From Silurus meridionalis (lineage: Eukaryota > Chordata > Actinopteri > Siluriformes > Siluridae), in NCBI RefSeq assembly GCF_014805685.1, contig NC_060891.1, positions 27,551,879-27,615,878 of the forward strand: DNA of 64,000 nucleotides. Direction: 5' to 3'. Positions within the stretch are counted from its first letter, which is position 1. Each line of letters starts with the position of its first letter. Shown here piece after piece: positions 24,392-35,221 of the stretch. The notes beneath the pieces were generated by a model. The model was not told where the DNA came from, searched no databases, and was given only the letters and a program-made list of their open reading frames with translations. Position numbers and translations under genes: made by a program.

Positions 24392-24600
24392 ACATGACTT
24401 GACTTGACATAACAGAACACAGAGCTCAGGACTAAAGTAAGTGTCCTCGCCACTTTAAATGCAATTATGTGCAACCGAGTGCAAACAGTGCAGACTAACC
24501 TGTGTAGGACAGATACACACAACAGAAAAAAAGAGCAGACCAGTAAACCTGCTGTATAATATGTTATACAGTAACGTGCAAAAGAGGACTATAAAAAAGA
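24392..24600 (-). mobile_element. Rex1-like LINE 3' UTR fragment
   Basis: On the plus strand it begins CATGACTTGACTTGACATAA, the reverse of the CTTGACTTGACTTGG terminus at about 35187-35202. It continues with CAGGACTAAAGTAAGTGTCC, the reverse of GGACACTAACTGTAGTCCTG at about 35018. Decayed and non-coding. Confidence 0.75.
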
Positions 24601-24652
24601 AAGTAAATGTAAACATAAACACAATAAAAATTTTCATTCCATAAAAAAGGAC

Positions 24653-24731
<79 letters not shown>

Positions 24732-24752
24732 AAGAGAGAAAGAGAGAGAGAG
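24653..24752. repeat. (AG)n microsatellite at the left end of an RTE fragment
   Basis: More than 70 bp of AG run directly into AGAAGGTTGGATGGTGTGG of the RTE open frame. In the copy at 62.65 kb the same place holds only a short GAGAGAGAG inside the coding sequence. Confidence 0.9.
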
Positions 24753-25885
24753 AAGGTTGGATGGTGTGGAATTGGTGAAGCAGGAAGTGGATAGGATTAG
24801 TAAGGAGGAAGTGAGAGCAGCGATTAAGAGGATGAAGAGTGGAAAATCGGTTGGACCAGATGACATACTGGTAGAAGCGTGGAGATGTTTAGGAGAGATG
24901 CAGTGGAGTTTTTAACCAGGTGTTAAACAAGATTCTGGAAGGTGAGAAGATGCCTGAGGAATGGAGAAGGAGTGTGCTGGTACTGATCTTTAAGAATAAG
25001 GGAGATGTGCAGACCTGCAGTAACTACAGGGGAATAAAGCTGATCAGTCACACCATGAAGTTATGGGATAGTGGAAGCCAGGCCGAGAGAAGAGGTGACC
25101 ATCTGTGAGCAACAGTATGGTTTCACCACAGACGCATTATTTGCTTTGAGAATGTTGATGGAGAAGTATAGAGAAGGTCAGAAGGAGTTGCATTGTGTGT
25201 TTGTGGATTTAGAGAAAGCGTACGACAGGGTGGAGAGAGGAGTTGTGGTATTGTATGAGGAAGTCTGGTGTGTCAGAGAAGTATGTGATGGTGGTGCAGG
25301 ACATGTATGAGGACATTGTGACAGCAGTGAAGTGTGCAGTAGGAACGACAGACTGGTTCAAGGTGAAGGTTGGACTGCATCAAGGATCGGCTCTGAGCCC
25401 TTTCCTGTTTGCAGTGGTGATGGACAGGTTGACGGATGAGGTCAGACAGGAGTCTCCGTGGACTATGATGTTTGTGGATGATATTGTGATTTGTGGTGAG
25501 AGTAGGGAGCAGGTTGAGAAGAGCCTGGAGAGGTGGAGGTACACGCTGGAGAGAAGGAGAATTAAAGTCAGTAGGAGTAAGACAGAGTACATGTGTGTGA
25601 ATGAGAGGGAGGGCAGTGGAGTGATGCGGTTGCAGGGAGAAGAGGTGGAGAAGGTGGAGGAGTTCAGGTACCTGGGGTCAACAGTGCAAAGTAATGGAGA
25701 GTGTGTTAGAGAAGTGAAGAAAAGAGTGCAGGCAGGGTGGAGTGGGTGGAGAAGAGTGATAGCAGGAGTGATAGAAGAGTATCTGTGAGAGTGAAAGGGA
25801 AAGTTTATAGGACTGTGGTGAGACCTGAGATGTTGTATGGATTAGAGACAGTGGCATTGAGTAAAAGACAGGAGGTGGAGCTCTT
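24753..25885 (+). pseudogene. RTE-clade LINE reverse transcriptase fragment
   Basis: The conceptual product starts RRLDGVELVKQEVDRISKEE and carries RT blocks GKSVGPDD, PEEWRRSVLVLIFKNKGDVQ, CSNYRGIKL, VGLHQGSALSPFLFA and the catalytic FVDD (25471-25482), then KTEYMCVNERE and YLGSTVQSN. Relative to the minus-strand copy at 61-64 kb it lacks five codons after QQYGF (MPRKS), has frameshifts around 25070 and 25240, and stops at about 25885 against an L2-like fragment. The endonuclease domain is absent. It is not functional. Confidence 0.9.
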
Positions 25886-26040
25886 GCTGCTGCATTCTGA
25901 ACTAACTGAAGCTTATTTCTGCACTTACTCCAACACCCAGACAGTAAAGCGTTACAGTAGTCTAATCTAGATGTTACAAAAGCATAAACTAGTTTTTCTG
26001 TGTCCTGTAACATATTTTTTATTTTAGTATAAATAAATAA
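25886..26040 (-). pseudogene. L2-like LINE RT C-terminal fragment
   Basis: The minus-strand translation reads AFVTSRLDYCNALLSGC and LQLVQNAAAR, a segment characteristic of L2/CR1-type RT C-termini. The bases are nearly the same as those at about 29205-29310 in the L2-like element on the plus strand. It joins the RTE fragment end to end in opposite orientation. Confidence 0.8.
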
Positions 26041-26167
26041 GCAAAACACACTCTTACAAACAGACAGACAGACAGATGGATGGCAGACATACAAACACAC
26101 AAAGACAGACAGGTGGAGAGACAGTTTTCAGACCAAAATTGTAAGCACAGTGTGTTTGTGTATGTGT

Positions 26168-26229
<62 letters not shown>

Positions 26230-26317
26230 AAAAGCTTGGCATCAACCAGAAGTGCAAAATAGTAGTAATTGTGCAAAAAGACAAGTGCAGATAAATATGT
26301 AGTAAATGTACAGCATG

Positions 26318-26412
<95 letters not shown>

Positions 26413-26689
26413 AAACAAATATATAAAATATATATAAAAGCTATATCAGTGAAGAGACGTGTGGACATTAGTGAAAAGAGCAAGTCTATTGCAGTGAAAA
26501 TGTGCAGACACTGTTGTAAAGGTACAACAAGTAGAAGGTTATAAGGTTATAGCATTGAAAAAAAATGTTCAAGCTGAATAAACACAACCACGAAATATAT
26601 ATTTATACACATGGATGTGAAATATCAGGCAGGATATACAGTAAGGTATATAGAGATACACATACATAAAATAGAAATCTATCTATCTA

Positions 26690-26720
<31 letters not shown>

Positions 26721-26835
26721 GGCTGGCTGGCTGGCTGGCTCTCCTGTCTCACCGTGGTTATTGTTCAGTTTTGCCTTTGCTCAGCTTCAAAGCTTTTTGA
26801 TAGCTTTTATGTTGTAAAGCTGCCAAAGATAAGTG

Positions 26836-26880
<45 letters not shown>

Positions 26881-26995
26881 TGTGTGTGTTTGTGTGTGTG
26901 TAGGTGTGTGTGTAGGTGTGTGTTATAAAGTATAGCTCTGCTGATATAGTCTCGTCTCAGTAGTCTCAGAAAGGGCATTTCACTCACTTTATGGC

Positions 26996-27053
<58 letters not shown>

Positions 27054-27396
27054 TAGGTGTAGGTGTGTGTGTTTGTTGTTCTTAGTTAATATTTATGATT
27101 AGTGTTTATGTAACACATATATTGTGAATTGAAGTGCACATGAAACGTTTGATACGGTAATTTACCAGAAATAATTCATCAGTACATTTCAGATGGCAAG
27201 AAGAAAAAACGAGAAGGAAATCTGGAGAAACTGATCAGAGACAGCAGATGATCACTGTGTACAACAAGTGATGGAGAGGGGGGGGTACCAGGCACAAGGT
27301 ATAAATAGAAGGAGAATAAACACATGTATTAAATACTAAAGTGTACAAATTAGTTAAGTGTTTAAAATACTAAAATGTGCAGAGTTAATATGTATA
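26041..27396. other. Intergenic microsatellite-rich stretch
   Basis: It contains (AG)n at 26184-26218, (AT)n then (GT)n at 26321-26412, TCTA/TCTG/GGCT tetranucleotides at 26681-26741, and (GT)n at 26839-26900 and 26999-27049. A Rex1-UTR-like word is at about 26236-26310. One exon-like segment (27193-27251) is reported separately. Confidence 0.75.
27193..27251 (+). other. Candidate terminal coding exon, gene unknown
   Basis: After the acceptor-like tacatttcag the frame reads GKKKKREGNLEKLIRDSR and then TGA. It looks like a short, basic C-terminal exon lying between WAPL and GRID1. I do not recognise the protein, and no partner exon is visible nearby. It may be chance. Confidence 0.2.
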
Positions 27397-28235
27397 GAAC
27401 ACTGATGTGTATGGAACAGTAATGGAACAATGATGTGTATGGAACAGTAATGGAACACTGATGTGTATGGAACAGTAATGGAACAATGATGTGTATGGAA
27501 CAGTAATGGAACACTGATGTGTATGGAACAGTAATGGAACAATGATGTATGGAACAGTAATGGAACACTGATGTATGGAACAGTAATGGAACAATGATGT
27601 GTATGGAACAGTAATGGAACACTGATGTGTATGGAACAGTAATGGAACAATGATGTATGGAACAGTAATGGAACACTGATGTGTATGGAACAGTAATGGA
27701 ACAATGATGTGTATGGAACACTGATGTGTATGGAACACTGATGTGTATGGAACAGTGATGTGTATAGAAAACTCATGTGTATGGAACAGTGATGTGTATG
27801 GAACAGTGATGTGTATGGAACAGTAATGGAACACTGATGTGTATGGAACACTGATGTGTATGGAACACTGGTGTGTATGGAACACTGATGTGCATAGAAC
27901 AGTGGTGTGTATGGAACACTGATGTGTATGGAACAGTAATGGAACAATGGTGTATATGGAACACTGGTGTGTATGGAACACTGGTGTGTATGGAACACTG
28001 ATGTGTATAGAACAGTGATGTGTATGAAACAGTGATGGAACACTGATGTGTATGGAACAGTAATGGAACAATGGTGTATATGGAACACTGGTGTGTATGG
28101 AACACTGGTGTGTATGGAACACTGATGTGTATAGAACAGTGATGTGTATGAAACAGTGATGGAACACTGATGTGTATGGAACACTGATGTGTATGGAACA
28201 GTGATGTGTATGGAACACTGATGTGTTTGGAACAG
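27397..28235. repeat. Satellite array E (17-bp GATGTGTATGGAACACT), left part
   Basis: Tandem units GATGTGTATGGAACACT alternate with the insert GTAATGGAACAAT, giving combined periods of about 30 bp. The array is split by the L2-like composite at 28236-30957. Minus-strand open frames (HTHQCSIHISVPYT repeats) are artefacts. Confidence 0.93.
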
Positions 28236-29963
28236 TGATGTGATTTCCTCATCAAAATCATCAACCTGCATTCTCGATCCCTTGCCTACAAGTTTCCTCG
28301 AACAGATAACTCCAGAGGTAACTGAACCTGTTTTAAAAATAATAAACTCTTCCATTAGCACTGGTTATGAACCTAAATCCTTCAAACTGGCAGTTATCAA
28401 CCCCATAATTAAGAAACCTGACCTTCACCCTGCCAGCTGTCCAACTACAGACCAATATCAAACCTCCCCTTTATCTCCAAGATTCTAGAAAAGGTTGTAG
28501 CACAGCAGTTCTGCTCACATCTACTGAGGAACATTTTTGAAATGTATCAGTCAGGATTTCGGCCTCATCATTGCACAGAGACGGCGCTAGTTAAAGTGAT
28601 AAATGACTGTTATTGGCCTCTGATCAGGGTTTTGTTTTTTTACTTGTTTTGCTCGACCTCAGTGCAGGTCTTGACACCACTGATCATAATCTCCTGCTTG
28701 CTAGACTGGAGAATGTTGTTGGAATAAAAGGAACAGCTTTCTCCTGGCTCAGGTCTTATTTGACTGATCGCTATCAGTTTGTTGAAGTAAATAGTGAGTT
28801 CTCCATACTCTCTGAGTTAAAGTTTGGTGTTCTGCAAGGATCTGTCTTAGGCCCACTGCTTTTGTCTTTATATCTGCTGCCTCTGGGTGAAATTATTTAT
28901 AAACATTGTATTCGCTTCCATTGCTATGCTGATGATACACAGCTGTATATTTCAGCAAAGCCAGATGAGAGAGATCAGATGAACAATGTTGAGGAGTGTG
29001 TAAAGGACATTAGACAGTGGATGTTTGATAACTTTCTTCTGCTCAACTCAGATAAGACAGAAGTACTTTTACTAGGACCATATGCAGCTAGAAGCAAACT
29101 TTCCGATTACATAGCATCTCTGGATGGTGTTTCTGTTTTAGCGTGTACTGCTGTCAAAGACCTTGGTGTGATTATTGACCCGAGTCTTTTCTTGAGGCTC
29201 ACGTGAATGCTTTTGTTACATTTAGATTAGACTACTGTAACGCTTTACTGTCTGGGTGTTGGAGTAAGTGCATAAATAAGCTTTAGTTAGTTCAGAATGC
29301 AGCAGCAAGGTTCCTTACTAGATCTGAGCACATCACACCCGTTTTAATCATCTACACTGCTCCCAGTTACATCTCACACTGATTATAAAATACTACTACT
29401 GACATATAAAGCACTTAACGTTCTCGAAAGCAGTATCTGAGTGAACTTCTGTACCAGTATGATCCTCCACGCCTACTTAGATCAAAAGGTGCTGGCTATC
29501 TGTTGGTACCTCAAATAATGAAGACTCCAGCAGGGGGCAGATGTTTCTCTTATAAACCCCACAGTTATGGAACAACCTTCCAAATAGTGTTCGGGACTCA
29601 GACACAGTCTCAGTGTTCAAGTTGATGCTGAAAACACATTTATTTAGTCAAATCTTTTATCAGTAGATTTTTTCTTGGGTAAAGGCTCAGATCTGGAGGG
29701 AACATGGATATAGAGTGTTTGGTGAACTGGGATATTTGTATGCTGTCGTCCCCTCACATTCACACGTTCACTCAGGTTTGTTGATGGTGGTGTGGTGGGT
29801 CATCTCTTATCCCAAAGAGCCCTCATGTCTGTGCTACCTTCTGGTTCTCCCTTTTAGTTATGCTGCCATAGCGAGTCTTGCTGGAGTCCAAACTGCACAG
29901 TGACATTAACTTTCATACAACAATAAGGACACCTAATAATCCATATCCTTCTCTTCTTGTCAA

Positions 29964-30024
<61 letters not shown>

Positions 30025-30585
30025 CAAGTTAAACATGCTCCTGAGGTTCCAGTGACCACTGTTCCTGCCCCTCTCCCCTCCGTGGATCTTCCCACTTCAT
30101 CTAGGCCTGCCCCTGGTTAGTGTTCTCTTTGACTGGGGGCCACTTTGTGCAGCTTGGGACGGTTTCTCATCAACACCTTGGGTGGTTCCATGAAAGTCCG
30201 GAGTAAGAACGGGAGCTTTGAGGATGGATTTGGACTGTAGTTAATGTCAACAGTCTGCTACATTGACTCAGGACTACAGTTTGCTTCTGATCACCATCAC
30301 TGCACCCCACAACATCGTATATCTGCAATACATGGACATTCGGTGACACCCAGATGAGGATGGGTTCCTCTTGAGTCTGGTTCCTCTCAAGGTTTCTTCT
30401 TTATGCCATTTCGGGGAGTTTTTCCTTCGCCACAGTCGCCACCGGCTCACTCATCAGGGAAAAACGTACACTTATAAAGAACATCTTATTCATTTTTTAT
30501 CACCAGATTATCTGTTTAAAGCTGCTTTTAGACAATGGTTATTGTTAAAATGCGCAATAAAAAAATCCATGCTTCTTTTGACCAT
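28236..30585 (+). pseudogene. L2-like LINE, 5'-truncated and decayed, with 3' UTR
   Basis: The conceptual RT is spread over three frames: ILDPLPTSFLEQITPEVTEP, YQSGFRPHHCTETALVKVIN, LSAGLDTTDHNLLLARLENV, GVLQGSVLGPLL, HCYADDTQLY (YADD at 28925-28936), LLNSDKTEVLLLGP and DLGVIIDPS. Then comes a deletion before RLDYCNALLSGC. These motifs are typical of L2-clade (CR1/L2 group) fish LINEs. The 3' UTR carries GAGTCTGGTTCCTCTCAAGG and TTAAAGCTGCTTTTAGACAA near its end. No endonuclease domain; many stops. A (CT)n expansion (29971-30020) sits inside the UTR. Confidence 0.88.
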
Positions 30586-30589
30586 TCCT

Positions 30590-30957
30590 GACCTCCAAAC
30601 CATTCTACCCAGTGGCAGTTTGCCTCAAGTCCCGTCGGCAACTGACTTTCCTCGTGCCCCAGGATATTTGTGCCTGTCCAGTATTACTACTACAGTATTA
30701 TACAGTGCTCTGTCTCCCTTTACCCGGTTTGGACATGGTTTTGTTTTGCCATTTTTGTTTTTTCTGTGTTCTATGTTCTTCTTTGCCGGCTTTTGGATTT
30801 TGGGCTGTTTGTTGGAATCAGATTTTTTTTTTTGCATTGCTCTGTCTCCTGGCTCTCGAATTTTTGGACTGGTTACTCTTTATTAAAAACCTTTTTCATC
30901 ATACACCAGCTTGCATCCTGCATTTGGGTCCAGTCTCCAACTACCCGTTCCCTGGCA
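30590..30957 (+). mobile_element. Unclassified retroelement-like segment
   Basis: T/G-rich sequence ends CTTTATTAAAAACCTTTTTC, then ATACACCAGCTTGCATCCTG and CATTTGGGTCCAGTC, resembling the polyadenylation end of a fish LTR-type element. Neither LTR nor TSD could be established. It lies between the L2-like tail and the right half of array E. Confidence 0.4.
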
Positions 30958-31428
30958 GGAACACTGATGTGTATGGAACAGGTGTGTATTTGTGTATGGA
31001 ATATTGATATGTATGGGACATTGATGTGTATGGAATATTGATGTGTATGGAATGCTGATGTGTATGGAATATTGATGTGTATGGAATATTGATGTGTATG
31101 GAATGCTGATGTGTATGGAACACTGATGTGTATGGAATATTGATGTGTATGGAATGCTGATGGGTATGGAATGCTGATGTGTATGGAACACTGATGTGTA
31201 TGGAATATTGATGTGTATGGAATGCTGATGGGTATGGAATGCTGATGTGTATGGAACACTGATGTGTATGGAACAGGTGTGTGTATATGGAATATTGATA
31301 TGTATGGAACACTAATGTGTATGGAACACTTATTTGTATGGAACACTGATGTGTATGGAACACTGATGTGTATGGAACAGGTGTGTGTGTATATGGAATA
31401 TTGATATCTATGGAACACTGATGTGTAT
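30958..31428. repeat. Satellite array E, right part
   Basis: The GATGTGTATGGAAxxxT pattern resumes immediately after the insertion. GGAATATT and GGAATGCT variants dominate here, against GGAACACT on the left. Confidence 0.93.
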
Positions 31429-31840
31429 GGCTCTGAGTCTATTGTGTACAAAACAAACCATTTAAATCTTTGGCACATTTTATTGCTCAGCAAGCCAGAA
31501 AAATGTAGAAAAAACAAGTAAACAATGAATGGAGATGCAGGCGGATGGAGCAGAATTTAAGAAAGATGTAAAAGACTTATATAAGCAGATGAAAATGTGC
31601 AGAACATAGAATTTAGAAACCAAGTAAAGAAATGAAAGTGCAGAGACCCTGGCCTATGTGCTTTTCCTACACATGGAGCGGTGAAGTTAAATGTCAGGTG
31701 ATGACATGGTGCCAGTGTGAAAATTGAACTTCGCAGATTAACGTGACATTAACCGAAAAGCCTCATTACGGCAGCAGAATTAGAATGACAGTGTGGAATT
31801 ATGGGTAAATATTCATCCCACCTGTGGGCTCGTTTATATA

Positions 31841-31902
<62 letters not shown>

Positions 31903-32500
31903 CAAATGCTTGAGTGTCAGGCCTGAAGTTTTCATAAGCTTTGATCACATTTAGTGAATTGATGCCTCCAGCGATCCTATAATGCTCCAGTGCACAAAGG
32001 AATTTTTTGTGAAAAGAAAAAAGGGAAAATTAAAGATGCAATGATCATCATTACTCTCTGTTTAATATGTGTGGAGAAACGTTAAGATACACTTACTAAA
32101 ATCATGAATCATAGTAGAATCGTGTAAATAATCGTATATTCAGTTTCGGGTTACGCAGATGTTTTAGCACCATGGACAGGGATCACATTTCCACACATCC
32201 ACTGCAGTTCAATGTACCATGTCACGTGTTTGTTCACACACTTGGTTTATGTTTTCTATAGTTAGGATATGTATATACATTATACTCACAGTTTACCGCA
32301 CGTTTTGTGTTTTCTTCATGTATCCACGCTTGGACATTTGTTTCATCTTTGTTTCTTATTGTTTTATGTTTTGTGTCTGAGAATAAACTGCATCTCCTCT
32401 GATTTACTCTCTGTAGAAATGAGAGATTTTTCATGAGGAAGAGGAAAGTGTATATGTTTTTAATCATGTGTGCTTTTTAATGGGTTTCAGTCTTTTACTA
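31429..32500. other. Intergenic, mostly unique sequence
   Basis: No gene is supported. A (GT)n lies at 31840-31901. The flanks (31640-31830 and 31905-32230) have mixed composition without tandem structure and could be conserved non-coding DNA; that needs alignment. Confidence 0.5.
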
Positions 32501-32549
32501 TGTGTTACAGGCTTTTAGTGTGTTGTTGAGTCTGTTACTGTTACTGTTA

Positions 32550-32926
32550 CACCGACTCTCCTCTGGTGTTCCACAAGGCTCAGTACTTGCTCCTCTTTTT
32601 TTCTCCATCTATACCCACACTCTTAGTGTCATATCTTTAAATAGATTTTTTTTCCACTGCTATGCTGATGACACATTCTCATTTATTACCACAGCTTCCA
32701 CTCGGTCATCAAAGGTGATTCATCTCCAGGTCAGAATCTCAGAACAACTATTCATAAGTCTTTGCTCTGCCCTTCAGCCACTGCTCACTACCTCAGTGTA
32801 GCTATTGATAATCAAATGTCCTTTTCCTCACACGTTGTTAATGTGGCTCGTTCTTGTCAGCTCCTTCTCTACAACATTAGAAAAACACACCACCAACTGC
32901 TGTGCTCCCTTTACTGAGATCACTAC
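32550..32926 (+). pseudogene. L2-like LINE RT fragment
   Basis: The translation gives [29 protein letters not shown] and, after a frameshift, VVNVARSCQLLLYNIRKTH. This is a YADD-containing RT core of the same broad type as at 28.9 kb, interrupted and decayed. Confidence 0.8.
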
Positions 32927-33149
32927 TAATCTCAATCCATTCCACCACCATTTATTATCTATATTTAATGATATTATACTGTTAACATGATGTTCTGCGC
33001 CTCGACTGCTGCTACTGTATTTTTTCACAACATTGTGTTTGTTTACAAAAACTCTCTTGTTAATAGTCCTTTATATTCCTCTTTTGCACATCACTGTATA
33101 ATCAGTAGTATACAGTAGGTTTACTAGTCGGCGTTATATTGTGTTGTCG
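32927..33149 (+). repeat. Direct repeat, copy 1 (about 225 bp)
   Basis: The segment from AATCTCAATCCATTCCACCA to GCGTTATATTGTGTTGT is repeated with few changes at 34267-34492. It appears to be retroelement 3' UTR sequence. Confidence 0.9.
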
Positions 33150-33420
33150 GCTTCTGTTTGCCGCACACATCAGATTCATAACACTGATGCTTGCCTACAA
33201 AGCCAAAAATGGACCAGCAGCCTTTTGCCTCAGAGACTTGTAAATGTGTGTTGCATTCTGTTGGTGTGTGTTCCAGTCTATTAGTGTGTCTTATAGTCTG
33301 TTAGTTTCTGCTGCAGTCTGTTAGTCCAGAATGCAGCAGCAAAAGTCCTTACCAGATCTATAAAATATATCAACCCTCCATCTGGCCCTCAGCCACCTGG
33401 ACAATAAGGACACTTAAGTA
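33150..33420 (+). pseudogene. LINE RT C-terminal scraps
   Basis: Short translations such as LMLAYKAKNGPA and VQNAAAKVLTRS are typical of the C-terminal part of L2/Rex1-type ORF2. Very decayed. Confidence 0.55.
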
Positions 33421-34100
33421 CGAATGCTGTTCATATACTTCAGTTAAGCATTTAACACAATCATCCCTCAGCACCTGATTAAGAAGCTGAGCCTACTAGC
33501 CTGAACACCTCCCTCTGTAACTGGATCCTAGACTTCCTGACTGGAAGACCTCAGTCAGTTCAGATCAGAAACAGCATTTCCAACACCACCATACTGAGCA
33601 CTGGGTCCCTCAGGGCTGTGTGCTCAGCCCACTGCTGTTCACTCTGCTGGCTTACGACTGTGTAGCAAAGCACAGCTCTACCACATCATCAAGTTCGCCG
33701 ATGACACGACCGTGGTGGGTCTCATCATCAAGAACGACAAGTCAGCATACAGAGAGGAGGTGAAATGGTTAACAGCCTGGTGTGGAGCCAACAACCTGAC
33801 TTTGAACGTTGACAAAACCAAGGAGATGGTTGTTGACTTCAGGAGAGCACAGAGTGGACATTCTCCAATGATCATCAATTAATTTTTCGTAGAGTTTGTC
33901 AAAAGCACCAAATGTGTTTACCTGGTGGAGAACATCACCTGGTCACTCAACACCAGCTCGATCAGCAGTGTCTCTACTTCTTAAAAAGGATAAGAAAAGA
34001 CAATTTCCCTTCCCACATCCTGACCACGTTTTACAGAGGGACCATTGAGAGCATCCTGAGCAGCTCCATCACTGCCTGGTTTGGGAACTGCACTGTCTCG
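33421..34100 (+). pseudogene. Rex1-like LINE RT fragment
   Basis: Translations include [32 protein letters not shown] (FADD at 33694-33705), NNLTLNVDKTKEMVVDFRR and, after a frame change, TIESILSSSITAWFGNCT. This set is typical of Rex1/Babar-type fish LINEs. Several frameshifts are present, and a (CA)n interrupts the C-terminal part. Confidence 0.82.
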
Positions 34101-34217
<117 letters not shown>

Positions 34218-34266
34218 AACTGTATGTTACTGAAATGTACAACCTGAACTCAACACACACTCATTA

Positions 34267-34492
34267 CTAATCTCAATCTATTCCACCACCATTTATTATC
34301 TATATTTAATGATATTATACTGTTAACATGATGTTCTGCGCCTCTCGACTGCTGCTACTGTATTTTTTCACAACATTGTGTTTGTTTACAAAAACTCTCT
34401 TGTTTATAGTCCTTTATATTCCTCTTTTGCACATCACTGTATAATCAGTAGTATACAGTAGGTTTACTAGTCAGCGTTATATTGTGTTGTGT
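34267..34492 (+). repeat. Direct repeat, copy 2 (about 225 bp)
   Basis: A near-identical second copy of 32927-33149. It differs by a few substitutions and a 2-bp addition in GCGCCTCTCGACTGC. Confidence 0.9.
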
Positions 34493-34514
34493 ATTTGTCC
34501 CCCACTGTCTTGTG

Positions 34515-35005
34515 TTGTCTGTCTGCATGTTTTTTGTCTGCACTGTTTTTTTTTTGTTTGCACTGTTTTTTGTCTGCACTGTTTTTTGTCTGCACTGTTT
34601 TTTTGTCTGCACAGTTTTTTTGCCTGCACAGTTTTTTTGCCTGCACTGTTCTTTTGTCTGCACTGTTTTTTGTCTGCACAGTTCTTTTGTCTGCATGTTT
34701 TTTGTCTGCACTGTTTTTTTGTCTGCACTGTTTTTTGTCTGCACTGTTCTTTTGTCTGCACTGTTTTTGTCTGCACTGTTTTTGTCTGCACTGTTCTTTT
34801 GTCTGCATGTTTTTGTCTGCACTGTTTTTTTGTCTGCACTGTTTTTGTTTTGCACTATTTTTTTGTCTGCACTGTTTTTTGTCTGCACTGTTTTTTTGTC
34901 TGCATTGTTTTTTGTCTGCACTGTTTTTTGTCTGCACAGTTTTTTTGTCTGCACTGTTTTTTGTCTGCACAGTTTTTTGTCTGTACTGTTTTTTGTCTGT
35001 TTGCA
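34515..35005. repeat. Minisatellite (TTTTTTGTCTGCACTG) inside a Rex1-like 3' UTR
   Basis: About 25-30 units of 17-21 bp carry the core TTTGTCTGCACTGTT. Unit length varies through the T run. It lies between the duplicated UTR block and the Rex1-like terminus, so it probably expanded from a motif in that UTR. Long open frames on both strands are artefacts. Confidence 0.93.
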
Positions 35006-35009
35006 CTAT

Positions 35010-35202
35010 ATATGGCGAGGACACTAACTGTAGTCCTGAGTCCTGTAGTGTTCTGTAATGCAGCTTTATGTTGTGTGTTGTAGCTCTATGTTATTTTATG
35101 TAGCACCAGGGTTCTAGAGGAGCGTTGTTTCATTTCACTGTGTACTGCATCATATATATGTGGTAGAAATGACAATTAAAGCTTCTTGACTTGACTTGGA
35201 TT
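35010..35202 (+). mobile_element. Rex1-like LINE 3' terminus
   Basis: It ends TGTTTCATTTCACTGTGTAC, then GAAATGACAATTAAAGCTTC and the short terminal repeat TTGACTTGACTTGG. This is the usual form of fish Rex1-type 3' ends as I recall them, and it matches the reverse copy at 24392. Confidence 0.8.
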
Positions 35203-35221
35203 CTGTCGTCCACAAAATCTA

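Noticed and set aside
27354..28361. 335-codon minus-strand open frame of HTHQCSIHISVPYT type
   Set aside because: Translation of the 17-bp satellite array E. It continues past the array only by chance into the L2-like element.
34445..35083. Long open frames on both strands (KNSADKKTVQTK and FVCTVFCLHC types)
   Set aside because: Translation of the TTTGTCTGCACTG minisatellite in several frames at once, which real genes do not show.
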